Positions 54,710-63,893 of a stretch of 64,000 nucleotides of DNA are shown here, piece after piece. Each line of letters begins with the position of its first letter. The first letter of the stretch is position 1. The position numbers and the translations under genes were made by a program. This DNA is from Selenomonadaceae bacterium. GTDB taxonomy: Bacteria; Bacillota; Negativicutes; Selenomonadales; Selenomonadaceae. A model generated the notes under the pieces. The model saw only the letters and a program-made list of their open reading frames with translations. It was not told the DNA's origin and searched no databases. Where the stretch lies: the NCBI GenBank assembly GCA_024698045.1, contig JAILRS010000030.1, forward strand, positions 1 through 64,000. Reading direction: 5' to 3'.

Positions 54710-55599
54710 TAATAACAACACCTAATAATAACTTTCCTAACATTCAGGTTTATCCCGCTAAAAATTTCAAAGTCGCTATCGATAACCTTACCCGTCAAAT
54801 GTTTGAAATGTGCATTGATGGTAAAGATGAAATTTCTTTTGAACTCGTCGAAAGTCATCTCAAAAACATTAAAAGCTCTATCAAGATTTCCAATCTGAAC
54901 ACTCTTTCTGTCAAGTTTACCGAATTTGAATACGCTGTTTTTAACTCTACTATTACCGAGCGTATCGCCGAAAACGATTATACTACTGCCGCTATTCTCT
55001 GCCGTCATTTAGGTTCTTGGCATACGCCTAGCACGGAAATTCAACAAGCCGTCATCGATAGTTTAGATAAATTGGCGGCTATTCGCATCATTGCTAATTT
55101 GGACGGTACTCAAAAATTTTATACGTCGCCCATTGGTGACTTTGAATTTCGCGGCTATCTTTTACCTTCCGAGTCTCTCAAAATGTCCATCAACGGACAA
55201 CCTTCCTCTTTAATTCATTTTCTTTCTAAAGGTCCTGTCTTTGCTATTGCTGAAATGAAAGACCAAATTATTACTTGCCCTTCCGAACTTATGCAAGTTC
55301 CTGTTAGAACCACTACTCGTACCATTGCCATTAATCATTTTCTTTTGCGCCGCATTCTTGAAATTAAAGGCAGTGCAGAGACTTCAAAAACTAACAAGCG
55401 CGTTAAGCCTCTTCGTCATACCATTTTATTTGATTCTCTTTTCAAAGCTTGCGATATTAATGGCAAACGCGCTAAACAACAAGCCCGCGAAATTGCAGAC
55501 ATCATTTTAAATTTCTTTGTTGAGAAAAATTTGATTAAAAATTTCTCTTACGAACTCGGTAACTCCGGTAAATTCCGCGCTATTAATTTCGATTTCTAA
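54696..55599 (+). pseudogene. Mobile-element replication-type gene with displaced start
   Basis: ATG 54696 (AAGGAG at 54680-54685) reads MTTPNNNNT and stops at TAA 54723. A perfect 16-bp tandem duplication (54699-54714 and 54715-54730) causes this. Removing one copy would give MTTPNNNFPNIQVYPAKNFK in frame with the open frame to 55599, about 295 residues. As it stands translation could begin only at an internal codon such as ATG 54799. The protein is helical with a winged-helix-like C-terminal part (KRAKQQAREIADIILNFFVE). It shares codon use and operon with the helicase remnant, so a replication or partition protein of a lost element is likely. Confidence 0.6.
54699..54730 (+). repeat. Perfect 16-bp tandem duplication at a gene start
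   Basis: ACAACACCTAATAATA twice, directly after the ATG at 54696. Sixteen is not a multiple of three, so gain or loss switches the frame of the gene. Confidence 0.95.
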
Positions 55600-55894
55600 C
55601 CTTTCTGATTCTCAATTATACGGCTCTAAATGAGAATAGCGTTCTGTCGGGCATACCTGTTTACGGTACCTTTGCATATTTGACTTTTTAAAATTTTTGG
55701 CGTTCCAATGCGGGTTTGTGAGGTCAAATGAGAATGATTCTACATCTATATACATTGTATACCCTATAGACAATGTAAGCGGGAAAAATTTTTTCCCCGC
55801 TTACGCTAAAAAATTTTTCCGCTTGGGAGAGACGGAAAACTAAAAAAAATTTTTCCCGAAAACCGTAACAAAAAACTTGAGGAGGGAACAGTTT
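55600..55894 (+). promoter_or_regulatory. Repeat-rich regulatory region upstream of the WYL gene
   Basis: 295 bases. ATTCTCAATT and AAATGAGAAT (55608-55637) form an imperfect hairpin; AAATGAGAAT recurs at 55726-55735. ACATTGT-N11-ACAATGT (55752-55776) is an operator-like inverted repeat. GTAAGCGGG and CCCGCTTAC (55775-55804) form a 9-bp stem around an A/T loop, a possible terminator or attenuator. No coding sequence seen. Confidence 0.5.
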
Positions 55895-57004
55895 ATGGCG
55901 GATAATGGTAGCAAACCGAGAATATTTGTGAGGGATTTGCTGTTTCTGGACGTGATAAAATCTACAAGTTTTTCAGAACCAAAGAATTCAAGAGAGATAA
56001 ACGCCGAAATTGAAAAAAGATGGAATGAACTTTTTCCTGATGAACAATTTCCAAAAATGGGCGTGAAAACAATAATAAAGCACGTAGCAGATATGAAAAG
56101 TAGCGGTCTGTACAATGTAAAAGTGCATCCTAATAATCGGCTAGGTTATTACAACGTCGGTGAAGAAAAAAAGAATGAAGAAATAAAATTTTTATACATA
56201 TCCGAAGTCATAATAATTGCCACTGCGTTATATCGTTCGCCGGACGTTTCGGTTGATACGTTAAGACGAATAATGGACTGTCTTGAAAATCTGGTTGAAG
56301 TGGAAGGCGCGTCGTATCTTCTTTTCTTGAAACGTCATATGAAAAGGTGGGGGATTCCTCGAAAAACAACACGTGATATACGTTCAACTATCAATAAATT
56401 ATGGAAAAATCTTACGAATAATATTATTCCCAAAAAAGTGAAATTCAGTTATGGCAACGCCAAATATATTGTATCGCCGTATTTCTTTGCTTGGGAAAAT
56501 GATGAATTGTATTTGATTGGCGGTACAGCCGGACAGCATTTAAAAAATTTTAAAATGGTAGAGATAGAAAATTTGATGTTGGTTGATAAAGAAGCAGAGC
56601 CGATACGCAAGACAGCCGATTATTTGCATTATATTCCCGATGAAGATTTTAGCGGAAGAGACAGAGGCGGCTTGACAATAGAATTTCCGTTGGACAGGTA
56701 CATAAGGGAGCATATTTATATGGCTTCAAGTGAAACGTTGCCGATAGAAATAGAAATATATTTTCGCGCAGATATGAAAGATAAAATCTTAACGCAATTC
56801 GGTTTAATTGAAGAAAATATTTGCTTTGCCGAAGAAAATTGGGACGGACAAAAAGTTTTCAGCACTACAATAACGGCGCAAGAAAATGACGGTTTATATC
56901 AGTGGCTAATGCAGTTTGGGGACAGAGTGAAAGTTATTTCGCCAAAAATTGTTCGTGATAATTTGAAACAACGTTTTTGCAAAGCATTAAATCTTCTCGG
57001 CTAG
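55895..57004 (+). CDS. WYL-domain transcriptional regulator
   Basis: 369 residues from ATG 55895 (GGAGGG upstream); a TTG at 55877 overlaps the site. N-terminal helix-turn-helix-like region (about 20-80, with FPKMGVKTIIKHVADMKSSG), a helical middle, and a WYL domain (about 170-255) with KVKFSYGNAKYIVSPYFFAW and ELYLIGG. The C-terminal part resembles the WCX extension. WYL regulators sense ligands such as nucleotides and often control phage-defence or mobile loci. Likely autoregulates through the inverted repeats just upstream. Confidence 0.82.
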   Translation: MADNGSKPRIFVRDLLFLDVIKSTSFSEPKNSREINAEIEKRWNELFPDEQFPKMGVKTIIKHVADMKSSGLYNVKVHPNNRLGYYNVGEEKKNEEIKFLYISEVIIIATALYRSPDVSVDTLRRIMDCLENLVEVEGASYLLFLKRHMKRWGIPRKTTRDIRSTINKLWKNLTNNIIPKKVKFSYGNAKYIVSPYFFAWENDELYLIGGTAGQHLKNFKMVEIENLMLVDKEAEPIRKTADYLHYIPDEDFSGRDRGGLTIEFPLDRYIREHIYMASSETLPIEIEIYFRADMKDKILTQFGLIEENICFAEENWDGQKVFSTTITAQENDGLYQWLMQFGDRVKVISPKIVRDNLKQRFCKALNLLG

Positions 57005-57022
57005 ATAGTAACCTATGGACTA

Positions 57023-57063
57023 ATATGCAAGGGGTAAAGGCGTCGCCTCTTGTATATTTTTTT
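57023..57063 (+). terminator. Terminator of the WYL gene
   Basis: ATATGCAAGGGG and CCTCTTGTATAT pair with two G-U pairs around a 10-base loop, followed by TTTTTT. Confidence 0.75.
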
Positions 57064-57134
57064 ATCAGCAATTATTGTTAACCACAAAGTTAATTGAAGG
57101 GCGTTGATTGAGAATGACAAATTATGTTGACTGA

Positions 57135-57806
57135 ATGAAAGATTATTTGAAAGCTGAAACGGCGAAACTTGAAAAAATTCCTTACAAGAGAGTATTGGCA
57201 GTAGGAGACATACACGGGCATTTTACGGAATTTATGACGCTGTTTAAAAAGCTAGATGTATCAAGTGAGGATTTGTTAATTTTTCTCGGAGATTTAATTC
57301 AAGGCGGCAATGAAAATTTGAAGATGATTCGTTGGGCTATGGCGGAAAGTAAAAAATCTAATGTGATTGTACTGATGGGCAATGCTGAAGATGATTTTTT
57401 GAACGGTGCTAAGGGAAAATTTGCGAAAGAATTGAAAGAAGTTGCAAAAAGCGATCCGCAACTGGAGCAACAAGTAATAGAGTTTCTGGAAAACCTTCCG
57501 ACGCACTACTATTTGGAAAAAATATTTTTCTTTTGCCACGCCGGAATTGACCCACAGAAATCTTTGCTGAATCAGCCGAAAACCAAACTGCTGAATAATC
57601 GTCCAAAAAAATTCGCTGAAGAATATTTAGGAAAAACGCTGATTGTTGTTGGACATACGCGGGTACAGAAAATTAACGAGGCGTATACAATTCCAATGAA
57701 ACTGCCAAATAGAAATATTCTTCTGCTAGACACGGGAATAAAAAAAGGGGGGCGCGTGTCGTGTGTAGATGTTTTGAGCGGGCAATATTGGCAAAGTGAG
57801 CAATAA
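57135..57806 (+). CDS. PPP-type metallophosphoesterase with degenerate motifs
   Basis: 223 residues. GDIHG at 24-28 is intact, but the second motif reads GDLIQGG (52-58) instead of GDYVDRG, and the third reads GNAED (82-86) instead of GNHED, so a metal ligand/catalytic His is lost. CHAGIDP and VVGHTRV are kept. It looks like a weakened or repurposed copy of the next gene. Start uncertain: a six-codon frame (ATG 57114 to TGA 57134) ends directly before ATG 57135 and has the better ribosome binding site, suggesting reinitiation. Confidence 0.75.
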   Translation: MKDYLKAETAKLEKIPYKRVLAVGDIHGHFTEFMTLFKKLDVSSEDLLIFLGDLIQGGNENLKMIRWAMAESKKSNVIVLMGNAEDDFLNGAKGKFAKELKEVAKSDPQLEQQVIEFLENLPTHYYLEKIFFFCHAGIDPQKSLLNQPKTKLLNNRPKKFAEEYLGKTLIVVGHTRVQKINEAYTIPMKLPNRNILLLDTGIKKGGRVSCVDVLSGQYWQSEQ

Positions 57807-57824
57807 ATTTTTGGAGGTAAGACA

Positions 57825-58643
57825 ATGGAAAATTATAAAAGAATATTGGCAGTAGGAGACATACACGGTTGCTTTGAAAAATTAATTTCGTTGTGGAAAA
57901 AAATTTCAGTGACGCCGGAAGACCTTGTGATTTTTCTCGGTGACTACATTGATAGAGGGCGGGAGAACGTTAAAGTTTTAAAATGGATTATGACCGAATC
58001 CAAAAAGAAAAATGTAGTTGCGTTGTGCGGAAATCACGAAGATATGCTGAAAACAGATATTTTGGCGGGCTATGTCAAAACGAATGCTTACGGCACTTTG
58101 GGAGAAATAGCCTTGCAAAATTTAAAAGAGCCGCATTTTGTAGACAAAGTTTTTAAATTTCTAAAAAATTTGCCGTATTCGTTTGAACTGGAGATTGGCG
58201 AAAAAAAATATTTTTTCTGCCACGCCGGAATAGATCCAACATTGCCTTTTGATGAACAGGCAGAAGAAGATTTACTTTGGATTCGAGAAAAATTTTTTAG
58301 CTTTTATGAGGGGGAAAAAATAATAGTTGTCGGGCATACTTCACCGATGTTTTTGAAGTCGGACGAAGAAATCTCGCAGAGACTGAAAGAACGTCAAAGA
58401 CGTTTGGAAAATCACGACAAGAATTTGGAAGAAGTTGTTGATGAACTTATTGCAGAGCAATATGAAGGAGGCAAAGATTCACCATTCTTTAAAACCGATG
58501 CAGAAATTAGAGCCGTAAAAAATTATAAACCTGAATGGCGACGTAACGGAAAAATTTTAATGATGGATACTTGTCCGTTTCTGGCGAACGGTTGCATTTC
58601 GTGCGTAGACCTTATAAGCGGTAACCTTTGGCAGAGTGATTGA
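57825..58643 (+). CDS. PPP-type Ser/Thr or dinucleoside-polyphosphate phosphatase
   Basis: 272 residues; GGAGG before the ATG. Intact motifs GDIHG (11-15), GDYIDRG (39-45), GNHED (69-73), CHAGIDP and VVGHTSP. This is the calcineurin-like PPP core found in bacterial PrpA/ApaH-type phosphatases. An insertion of charged helix (about 185-215) precedes the last strand. Ends SCVDLISGNLWQSD, almost the same as the upstream copy (SCVDVLSGQYWQSE). 18 bases after that copy, same operon. Confidence 0.87.
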   Translation: MENYKRILAVGDIHGCFEKLISLWKKISVTPEDLVIFLGDYIDRGRENVKVLKWIMTESKKKNVVALCGNHEDMLKTDILAGYVKTNAYGTLGEIALQNLKEPHFVDKVFKFLKNLPYSFELEIGEKKYFFCHAGIDPTLPFDEQAEEDLLWIREKFFSFYEGEKIIVVGHTSPMFLKSDEEISQRLKERQRRLENHDKNLEEVVDELIAEQYEGGKDSPFFKTDAEIRAVKNYKPEWRRNGKILMMDTCPFLANGCISCVDLISGNLWQSD

Positions 58644-58704
58644 GATTTTAATTTAAATTTAGCAAATTGAAATTTATGATGATATTCAAGAAAGGATGAT
58701 GAAT

Positions 58705-59250
58705 ATGGCACAAGCAACGATTTGGACGGTATCCGATATGGATTTTCAAAATTTTCCTGCTGATGAAAGTGAATTGAATAAAAGACTGGCAGTCGTGAAA
58801 AGCGGTATTCCGAATCAAGGCGACAATATTAAAACTTTCGTAAAACCGGCGTTTGAATTGTTCAAAGATTGCGGGTTCATCAGAAAAATTCTTGTCGAAA
58901 ATTTGAGCAATAAAGATTGGTGTTATTCGTGGTTTAAATGCACAATGAATCCGATGCCCGGAGGCGGTGTTCTCCGTCGTAAAGGAGAAACAATGTGGTC
59001 AAGTAGCGGTTTGAGATATTATTGCCCTTACAGTGAACTGACGGTTTTTTCTGATATTGAATCCGCAAATAAGAAAAACTGGAAAAGTGAAACTAAGTTG
59101 GCGGTTATTTGCGAAGGCGAAACTTACTACATTTCAAATAATTGGTTTGATGATGGAAATCGTAAGCAGAAAGAAAAATTTTATTGGTGGATAAGTGAAA
59201 TGGCGCGGCAACATTCTAAAGTACGTTGGGAACAAAAATTTGGAGGCTGA
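58705..59250 (+). CDS. Unknown protein of the Sel1 region
   Basis: 181 residues from ATG 58705 (AAAGG 9 bases upstream); ATG 58696 is too close to the site. Trp/Cys-rich, alpha/beta, with MNPMPGGGVLRRKGETMWSS and YYISNNWFDDGNRKQK blocks. No motif recognised. Follows the phosphatase pair and precedes the Sel1 genes by 4 bases, probably one transcript. Confidence 0.55.
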   Translation: MAQATIWTVSDMDFQNFPADESELNKRLAVVKSGIPNQGDNIKTFVKPAFELFKDCGFIRKILVENLSNKDWCYSWFKCTMNPMPGGGVLRRKGETMWSSSGLRYYCPYSELTVFSDIESANKKNWKSETKLAVICEGETYYISNNWFDDGNRKQKEKFYWWISEMARQHSKVRWEQKFGG

Positions 59251-59254
59251 AAAA

Positions 59255-59725
59255 ATGAAAGAACAACTGATTAAATGGGCAGAAAGCGGCGACGGCGATT
59301 CAATGTACAAGCTTGCAAAAATCTATCAGGCGGAAAAAAATTTTTCAAAATATCAGCATTGGCTTGAAAAATCAGCAGAAACAAAAAACTTTTTCGCAAT
59401 GCAAGAATTGGCTGACAACCTGCGCGAGAAAGAAAATTATAGCGCGGCACGTGAAATTTACAAAGAAATTGTTGAAATAAGCGGAGATTGTCGAGCAATG
59501 GAAAATTTGCTGGATATTTCTTCCAATGATACAGAGACTTTAGAATTTATTTTGAGCAAGATAGACAGAATGTACAATGAAATTTACCTGCGAGATTATC
59601 AAATTTTGCGGCGTATGTGGGATTTGGGAACGCGCCGCCACAATGAATGTACAATTCAAACTTTGGCGGCGGTTGAACGTCGAAGAATTGCAAGCTGTAT
59701 CCGTAAACTTTTGGCAGAGAATTGA
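59255..59725 (+). CDS. Short Sel1/TPR-like repeat protein
   Basis: 156 residues from ATG 59255 with GGAGG 8 bases upstream. The first 80 residues hold Sel1-like helix pairs (GDGDSMYKLAKIYQAEKNFS, and FFAMQELADNLREKENYSAA). The C-terminal half is less regular. Cytoplasmic; likely a protein-interaction scaffold. Close to the next gene (12 bases). Confidence 0.65.
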   Translation: MKEQLIKWAESGDGDSMYKLAKIYQAEKNFSKYQHWLEKSAETKNFFAMQELADNLREKENYSAAREIYKEIVEISGDCRAMENLLDISSNDTETLEFILSKIDRMYNEIYLRDYQILRRMWDLGTRRHNECTIQTLAAVERRRIASCIRKLLAEN

Positions 59726-59737
59726 AAGGAGTCAACT

Positions 59738-61057
59738 ATGAACGAAGAAAAATTGATAAAAGCCGCCGAGTCCGGCAATGTACAAGCAATGTTGGAACTT
59801 GCAAATTATTATTACGCGCAGTCTAAAAGCGGTAACGATGATAAAGTTGGCGACGTACTTTCTACAGAAGATTTTTTCGAGCTACTGAACGCGGAAGAAA
59901 AAGCAAATCCCGAATTACAGGCGAAGGCGTATAAGTATTACAGAATGGCAGCAGATGCTGGAAATGTAAAAGCAATGACGAAGGTTGCAAGTTGGCTTTA
60001 CGACGGAATAGGTACAGCCAAAAATAACGAAGAATCGCAAATGTTTTATCGCCGTGCGGCAGAATTGGGAGATCCTGACGCAATGAGAGTTGTTGCATTT
60101 ACTTCAAATGACGACGCAGAAAAATTTAAATACTATAAACTTTCGGCAGAATTGTTGGAACCAAGTTTGAATAAACAGGACTCCATAAAACAAACGGCGA
60201 TAAATTTTGCCGCAGGACGCGGAACAGAAAAAAATCTTGAAGAGGCTGAAAAATGGCTTGCCAAACTTGATGAGCAAGGCGCGGCGTCGGCAAGATTGGA
60301 AATAGCGCAGATCACCGGTGAAAGTTCGTGGCTGGAACAGGCGGCGGAAGTTTCAATAGAAGCAATGGTGAAAATGGCTGAAAGTTTTATCAAGCAAAAT
60401 GATTTTGAAAACGCGCTGATTTGGTATGAGAAAGCCTCAAACGCCGGAAATTATGAATCAACTGCAATAATTGGTGATATTTACTACATTGGCGAGGGAA
60501 ATATTCCGCAAGACTACGCTAAAGCTTTGAAATATTACGAGCAAGCGGCTAAGCACGGCTACAATATGGCGGAGGTAAAGTTGGGTTTAATGCATTACTA
60601 CGAGCGCGGTTTTACAAAAGATTTGAAGTTAGCGTATCAGATTTTCAAAAGAATTGTCCAAAGGCGAGAAAAATTTTTCGGCGTGTACAGATTTAATAGC
60701 GTTGCAAAATTTTATTTGGGTAAAATGCTGGAGAATGGCGAAGGACATTGCAAAGACGTTGAAAAAGCGTTCACGTGGTACAAGAGGGCGGCGGCGATTG
60801 AAAGAACGTCTGAATATGAATCAACGCACGAAGTACCGGCGGCAATGTATAAAGTTGCAGATGAATATTTTATGGAGCAAAATTTTGACAAGGCAATAGA
60901 AATTTATACAAAGCTTGCGGAAAGACGTATCAGTTCGCATTTTCCCTACAATCTTGAAGCCGCAAAAAAATTAATGTGGATGTATGAACTCGGCGAAGGT
61001 GTACCTGCAGATAAAGAAAAAGCCGCCGAATGGCGCGCAAAAATTCAAAACGATTGA
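59738..61057 (+). CDS. Sel1-repeat protein
   Basis: 439 residues; AAAGGAG before the ATG. Sel1 units run through most of the protein: AYKYYRMAADAGNVKAMTKV, MFYRRAAELGDPDAM, ALKYYEQAAKHGYNMAEVKL, AFTWYKRAAAIE, KKLMWMYELGEGVPADKEKA. No signal peptide. Sel1 proteins act as adaptors in signalling or as effectors; partner unknown. Terminator at 61072-61117. Confidence 0.88.
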   Translation: MNEEKLIKAAESGNVQAMLELANYYYAQSKSGNDDKVGDVLSTEDFFELLNAEEKANPELQAKAYKYYRMAADAGNVKAMTKVASWLYDGIGTAKNNEESQMFYRRAAELGDPDAMRVVAFTSNDDAEKFKYYKLSAELLEPSLNKQDSIKQTAINFAAGRGTEKNLEEAEKWLAKLDEQGAASARLEIAQITGESSWLEQAAEVSIEAMVKMAESFIKQNDFENALIWYEKASNAGNYESTAIIGDIYYIGEGNIPQDYAKALKYYEQAAKHGYNMAEVKLGLMHYYERGFTKDLKLAYQIFKRIVQRREKFFGVYRFNSVAKFYLGKMLENGEGHCKDVEKAFTWYKRAAAIERTSEYESTHEVPAAMYKVADEYFMEQNFDKAIEIYTKLAERRISSHFPYNLEAAKKLMWMYELGEGVPADKEKAAEWRAKIQND

Positions 61058-61071
61058 AAAAAGATTTTGGC

Positions 61072-61117
61072 TTGAGTGCGTCGAATATTTCGGTACGTTC
61101 GGCGTACTCAAATTTTT
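61072..61117 (+). terminator. Terminator after the Sel1 gene
   Basis: TTGAGTGCGTCGA (61072-61084) and TCGGCGTACTCAA (61099-61111) form a 13-bp stem with two G-U pairs, then ATTTTT. Confidence 0.8.
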
Positions 61118-61140
61118 ATCAAATGGAGGAGAAAAATTTT

Positions 61141-61969
61141 ATGGATAAGTCGGAAGAAATTCAAGAATTAACAGATTATTTTTTTTGAAAAAAATAGTGT
61201 CGGCGACTACGTAGAAGCAGTTAAAACTTTATAAAAATTATCTGATTTAGGCGATATGGATTCAACAAATTTGCTCGGCACAATGTATCGTTTGGGTGAA
61301 GATGGCGTTGAGCAAGATTCAAAAAAAGCTCTTGAGTATTACAAGAAAGGCGAAGATTGGTTTTCTATCGCTGACATTTATTATCACGGTGCGCCAAACA
61401 TTGAACCGGATATTGAAAAAGCTCTCCAATATTGCCTTCAAGCTGTCGCAAAAAAAGATAGCGATAAAATTGAAATGTGCAGGGCAATGGCATTGTTATC
61501 CTTAATATATCGTGATAAGTCCAATACCGAAGAAAGTTTTGAATGGTTCAAACAAGCTCTCCAAACAGGCGGTTTGTTTCTCGGCTTAGAAGAAGAATTT
61601 TACGATTTTTATCTGCGCGATGCCAAAATCGGAAATGTTCAATCTATGCTTATATTGGAGAATTTTGAACGTAATCGAGGCAATAAGACTATTGCTGACG
61701 AGTGGTTTAAACGCGCTTTGAATTGGGATAATCCGGAAAATATTTATGACGCTGATACAATCAGACAAATCGGGGATTGGTATCGTATAGGCAATGAAAT
61801 TAGTAAATTTATACCTTTTGATCAGGATACATCAAAAGCTATTCTGTGGCTAGAGAGAGCAAAAGATATTTTTAATGATGCGGAATCTGAGGAAATTTTA
61901 TATGAAATTTATCGTAGATTTTTGACGGATTTATATGAAATTTTGACGGAGGAAGAAAATGAACAGTAA
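61141..61969 (+). pseudogene. Sel1-repeat gene broken at a T8 tract and by a stop codon
   Basis: ATG 61141 (GGAGG upstream) reads MDKSEEIQELTDYFF and stops in TGA. With seven T instead of eight at 61179-61186 the frame would continue FEKNSVGDYVEAVKTL, meet TAA at 61232-61234, and go on KLSDLGDMDSTNLLGTMYRL to 61969. The Sel1 unit that starts there needs this upstream helix. So the gene has a homopolymer frameshift plus a nonsense codon. The 237 residues from 61256 could be made only from an internal start without a good site. The 3' part has further Sel1-like units. Confidence 0.7.
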
Positions 61970-62807
61970 GAAAGACGCTCTCAAATTTTATGAAATTGGT
62001 TGCCGCGCTAAAAATCTTTTTCTTTACGATGTTGCGATAAAATATCTTACAAAGGCTGCGGAATGTGGTAATGCCGATGCAATGTATTTACTGGGCAATA
62101 TTTACAAAAACGCGAATTGGGACTATGAGCTTCAAAAAGAAGATGAACGAATTGTAATCAATGATGACGAACAATTTTTCAAATGGTATAAACGCGCCGC
62201 CGATAAAGGTTGTAAGGAGGCATTTATCGAGGTCGCATTGTATTATCTTGAAGAAGATAATCTGGAGTACAATAAACGTGCCGCCAACAAATGGTTAAAG
62301 CTGGCAATAAGTTGGAATCAATCTGCCGCCGAAAAAGGGGATCCGGTTGCTATGCTCGCCGTTGCCGAAGCTTATTCACGATATAATTCCAGGAAAACGC
62401 TTAACTACGGAGGATTGTTCGGTAAAGAGCCGTTATCGGATAAATGGCGCAAGTTGGCTTTCGCTATCTTTAAGCGGCTTGCTGATGAAGGCGACGCTGA
62501 GGCTATGACTAATTTGGGAATAATGTTTTACTATGGTGAGGGTGTTACCGAGAATTATGCAGAAAGTGTTCGATTCTTGAAGAGAGCGGCGGAATCCGAC
62601 GACGATGAAATTAAAATCCGTGATTCCATATCGTTTTACAAAAAGGCGGCTCAACTGAGAGATTTTATTTCAATGAGAATTCTTTGGAACCGTTATAAGA
62701 CGGGAAAAGGTGTTGAGAAAAATTTAGCTGAAGCCGAACGCTGGTTAAATAAAAGCCAAGAAATTCAAACTGAATTTTTGACAGTTTTAAAGCGGGAGGA
62801 AAATTGA
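61959..62807 (+). CDS. Sel1-repeat protein
   Basis: 282 residues; GGAGG lies before the ATG, which overlaps the previous frame by 11 bases. Sel1 units include AIKYLTKAAECGNADAMYLL, FFKWYKRAADKGCKEAFIEV, FKRLADEGDAEAMTNLGIMF and MRILWNRYKTGKGVEKNLAE. The canonical 'YxxG.GV..N...A..W' connector is present in the last two. Cytoplasmic. Confidence 0.85.
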   Translation: MNSKKDALKFYEIGCRAKNLFLYDVAIKYLTKAAECGNADAMYLLGNIYKNANWDYELQKEDERIVINDDEQFFKWYKRAADKGCKEAFIEVALYYLEEDNLEYNKRAANKWLKLAISWNQSAAEKGDPVAMLAVAEAYSRYNSRKTLNYGGLFGKEPLSDKWRKLAFAIFKRLADEGDAEAMTNLGIMFYYGEGVTENYAESVRFLKRAAESDDDEIKIRDSISFYKKAAQLRDFISMRILWNRYKTGKGVEKNLAEAERWLNKSQEIQTEFLTVLKREEN

Positions 62808-63862
62808 TGAATTCAACAAGTAAAGGATATGGAACGCTGTATACATTTTTTGAAGATGAAGAGCGAATGAAATATTATCGTCAAGCCGCCGCACACGGAA
62901 ATTTAACGGCTATGAAGGAACTGGCGTATTTTCTAAGATACGGCAAGGGAATTGAACAAAATTGCCGAGAGTCATTTCAATGGTACTTGAGAGCGGCAAG
63001 TTTTTACGATGTTGACGCAATTTTTACTGTAGCCGAAATGTACGCCGCCGAAATTGGTACAGCGCAAAATTTGCCAAAATCACTGGAACTTTATAAAAAA
63101 ATTGCCAACAGTAACCTTTTTGAAAAGATTGACAGAAAATTTGCCGCAAAAAAAATCGCCTACATTTATGAAAAATTTTTTAATGACGGTCGAATGATGA
63201 TTAAATGGCTAAAAAAATCTGCGTTGCTTGGAGATACCGACGCACGGTTTTTTATTGCCGAGATTTACCGCGATGGTAAATTTATTGAAAGTTCCGGCGA
63301 AGACGCGCTAAAATGGTTTACTGCAATTCTTAATGATAAAAATTTGTCGAATGAAGAAAGATATTCCGCCGCCTTCGAGATAGCCCAAATGTTTCATAAA
63401 GGTAAGGCAGTCGCGCGTAGTGACACAGAGGCTGTTAAATATTTCAAACTATCGACAAAAGCCAATATAGTTATAGCAAGACGGGCGTATAATACTCTTG
63501 CCCAAATTTATTGCACAAGTAAAGAAATTGCACCAAACATCGGAATGGTTTTGCATTGGTTGAAAAAAGCTATTGATGTCGGAAGTCGTCAAGCTATGTG
63601 GATTGCAACTAAAATTTATCGTGACGGAAAATTTGGTGTTCGTCAAAATGGGGAAAAAGCATTGGCAATACTTTTTGAGTCCGCTGAACAAAATTTTGAT
63701 ACAGTGAACAAAGTTTCAGCTATGCGAATGATTGCCGAAATGTACGACAAAGGATTGGCAGTGCCTGAAGATAAACAAAAAGCCGTCAAATTGTATCAAG
63801 AAGCAGATTTAATTAGCAGTGAATGGATTCAAGCCATCAATAATTTACAACTTCAAGTTTGA
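62807..63862 (+). CDS. Sel1-repeat protein
   Basis: 351 residues from ATG 62807 with GGAGG 7 bases upstream, overlapping the previous stop by one base. Many Sel1 units: KYYRQAAAHGNLTAMKELAY, FLRYGKGIEQNCRESFQWYL, MFHKGKAVARSDTEAVKYFK, MIAEMYDKGLAVPEDKQKAV. No signal peptide. Part of the same transcript as the gene before it. Confidence 0.87.
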   Translation: MNSTSKGYGTLYTFFEDEERMKYYRQAAAHGNLTAMKELAYFLRYGKGIEQNCRESFQWYLRAASFYDVDAIFTVAEMYAAEIGTAQNLPKSLELYKKIANSNLFEKIDRKFAAKKIAYIYEKFFNDGRMMIKWLKKSALLGDTDARFFIAEIYRDGKFIESSGEDALKWFTAILNDKNLSNEERYSAAFEIAQMFHKGKAVARSDTEAVKYFKLSTKANIVIARRAYNTLAQIYCTSKEIAPNIGMVLHWLKKAIDVGSRQAMWIATKIYRDGKFGVRQNGEKALAILFESAEQNFDTVNKVSAMRMIAEMYDKGLAVPEDKQKAVKLYQEADLISSEWIQAINNLQLQV

Positions 63863-63893
63863 AAAAGTTTTATAAAGGAAAGGAAAATTTGTT

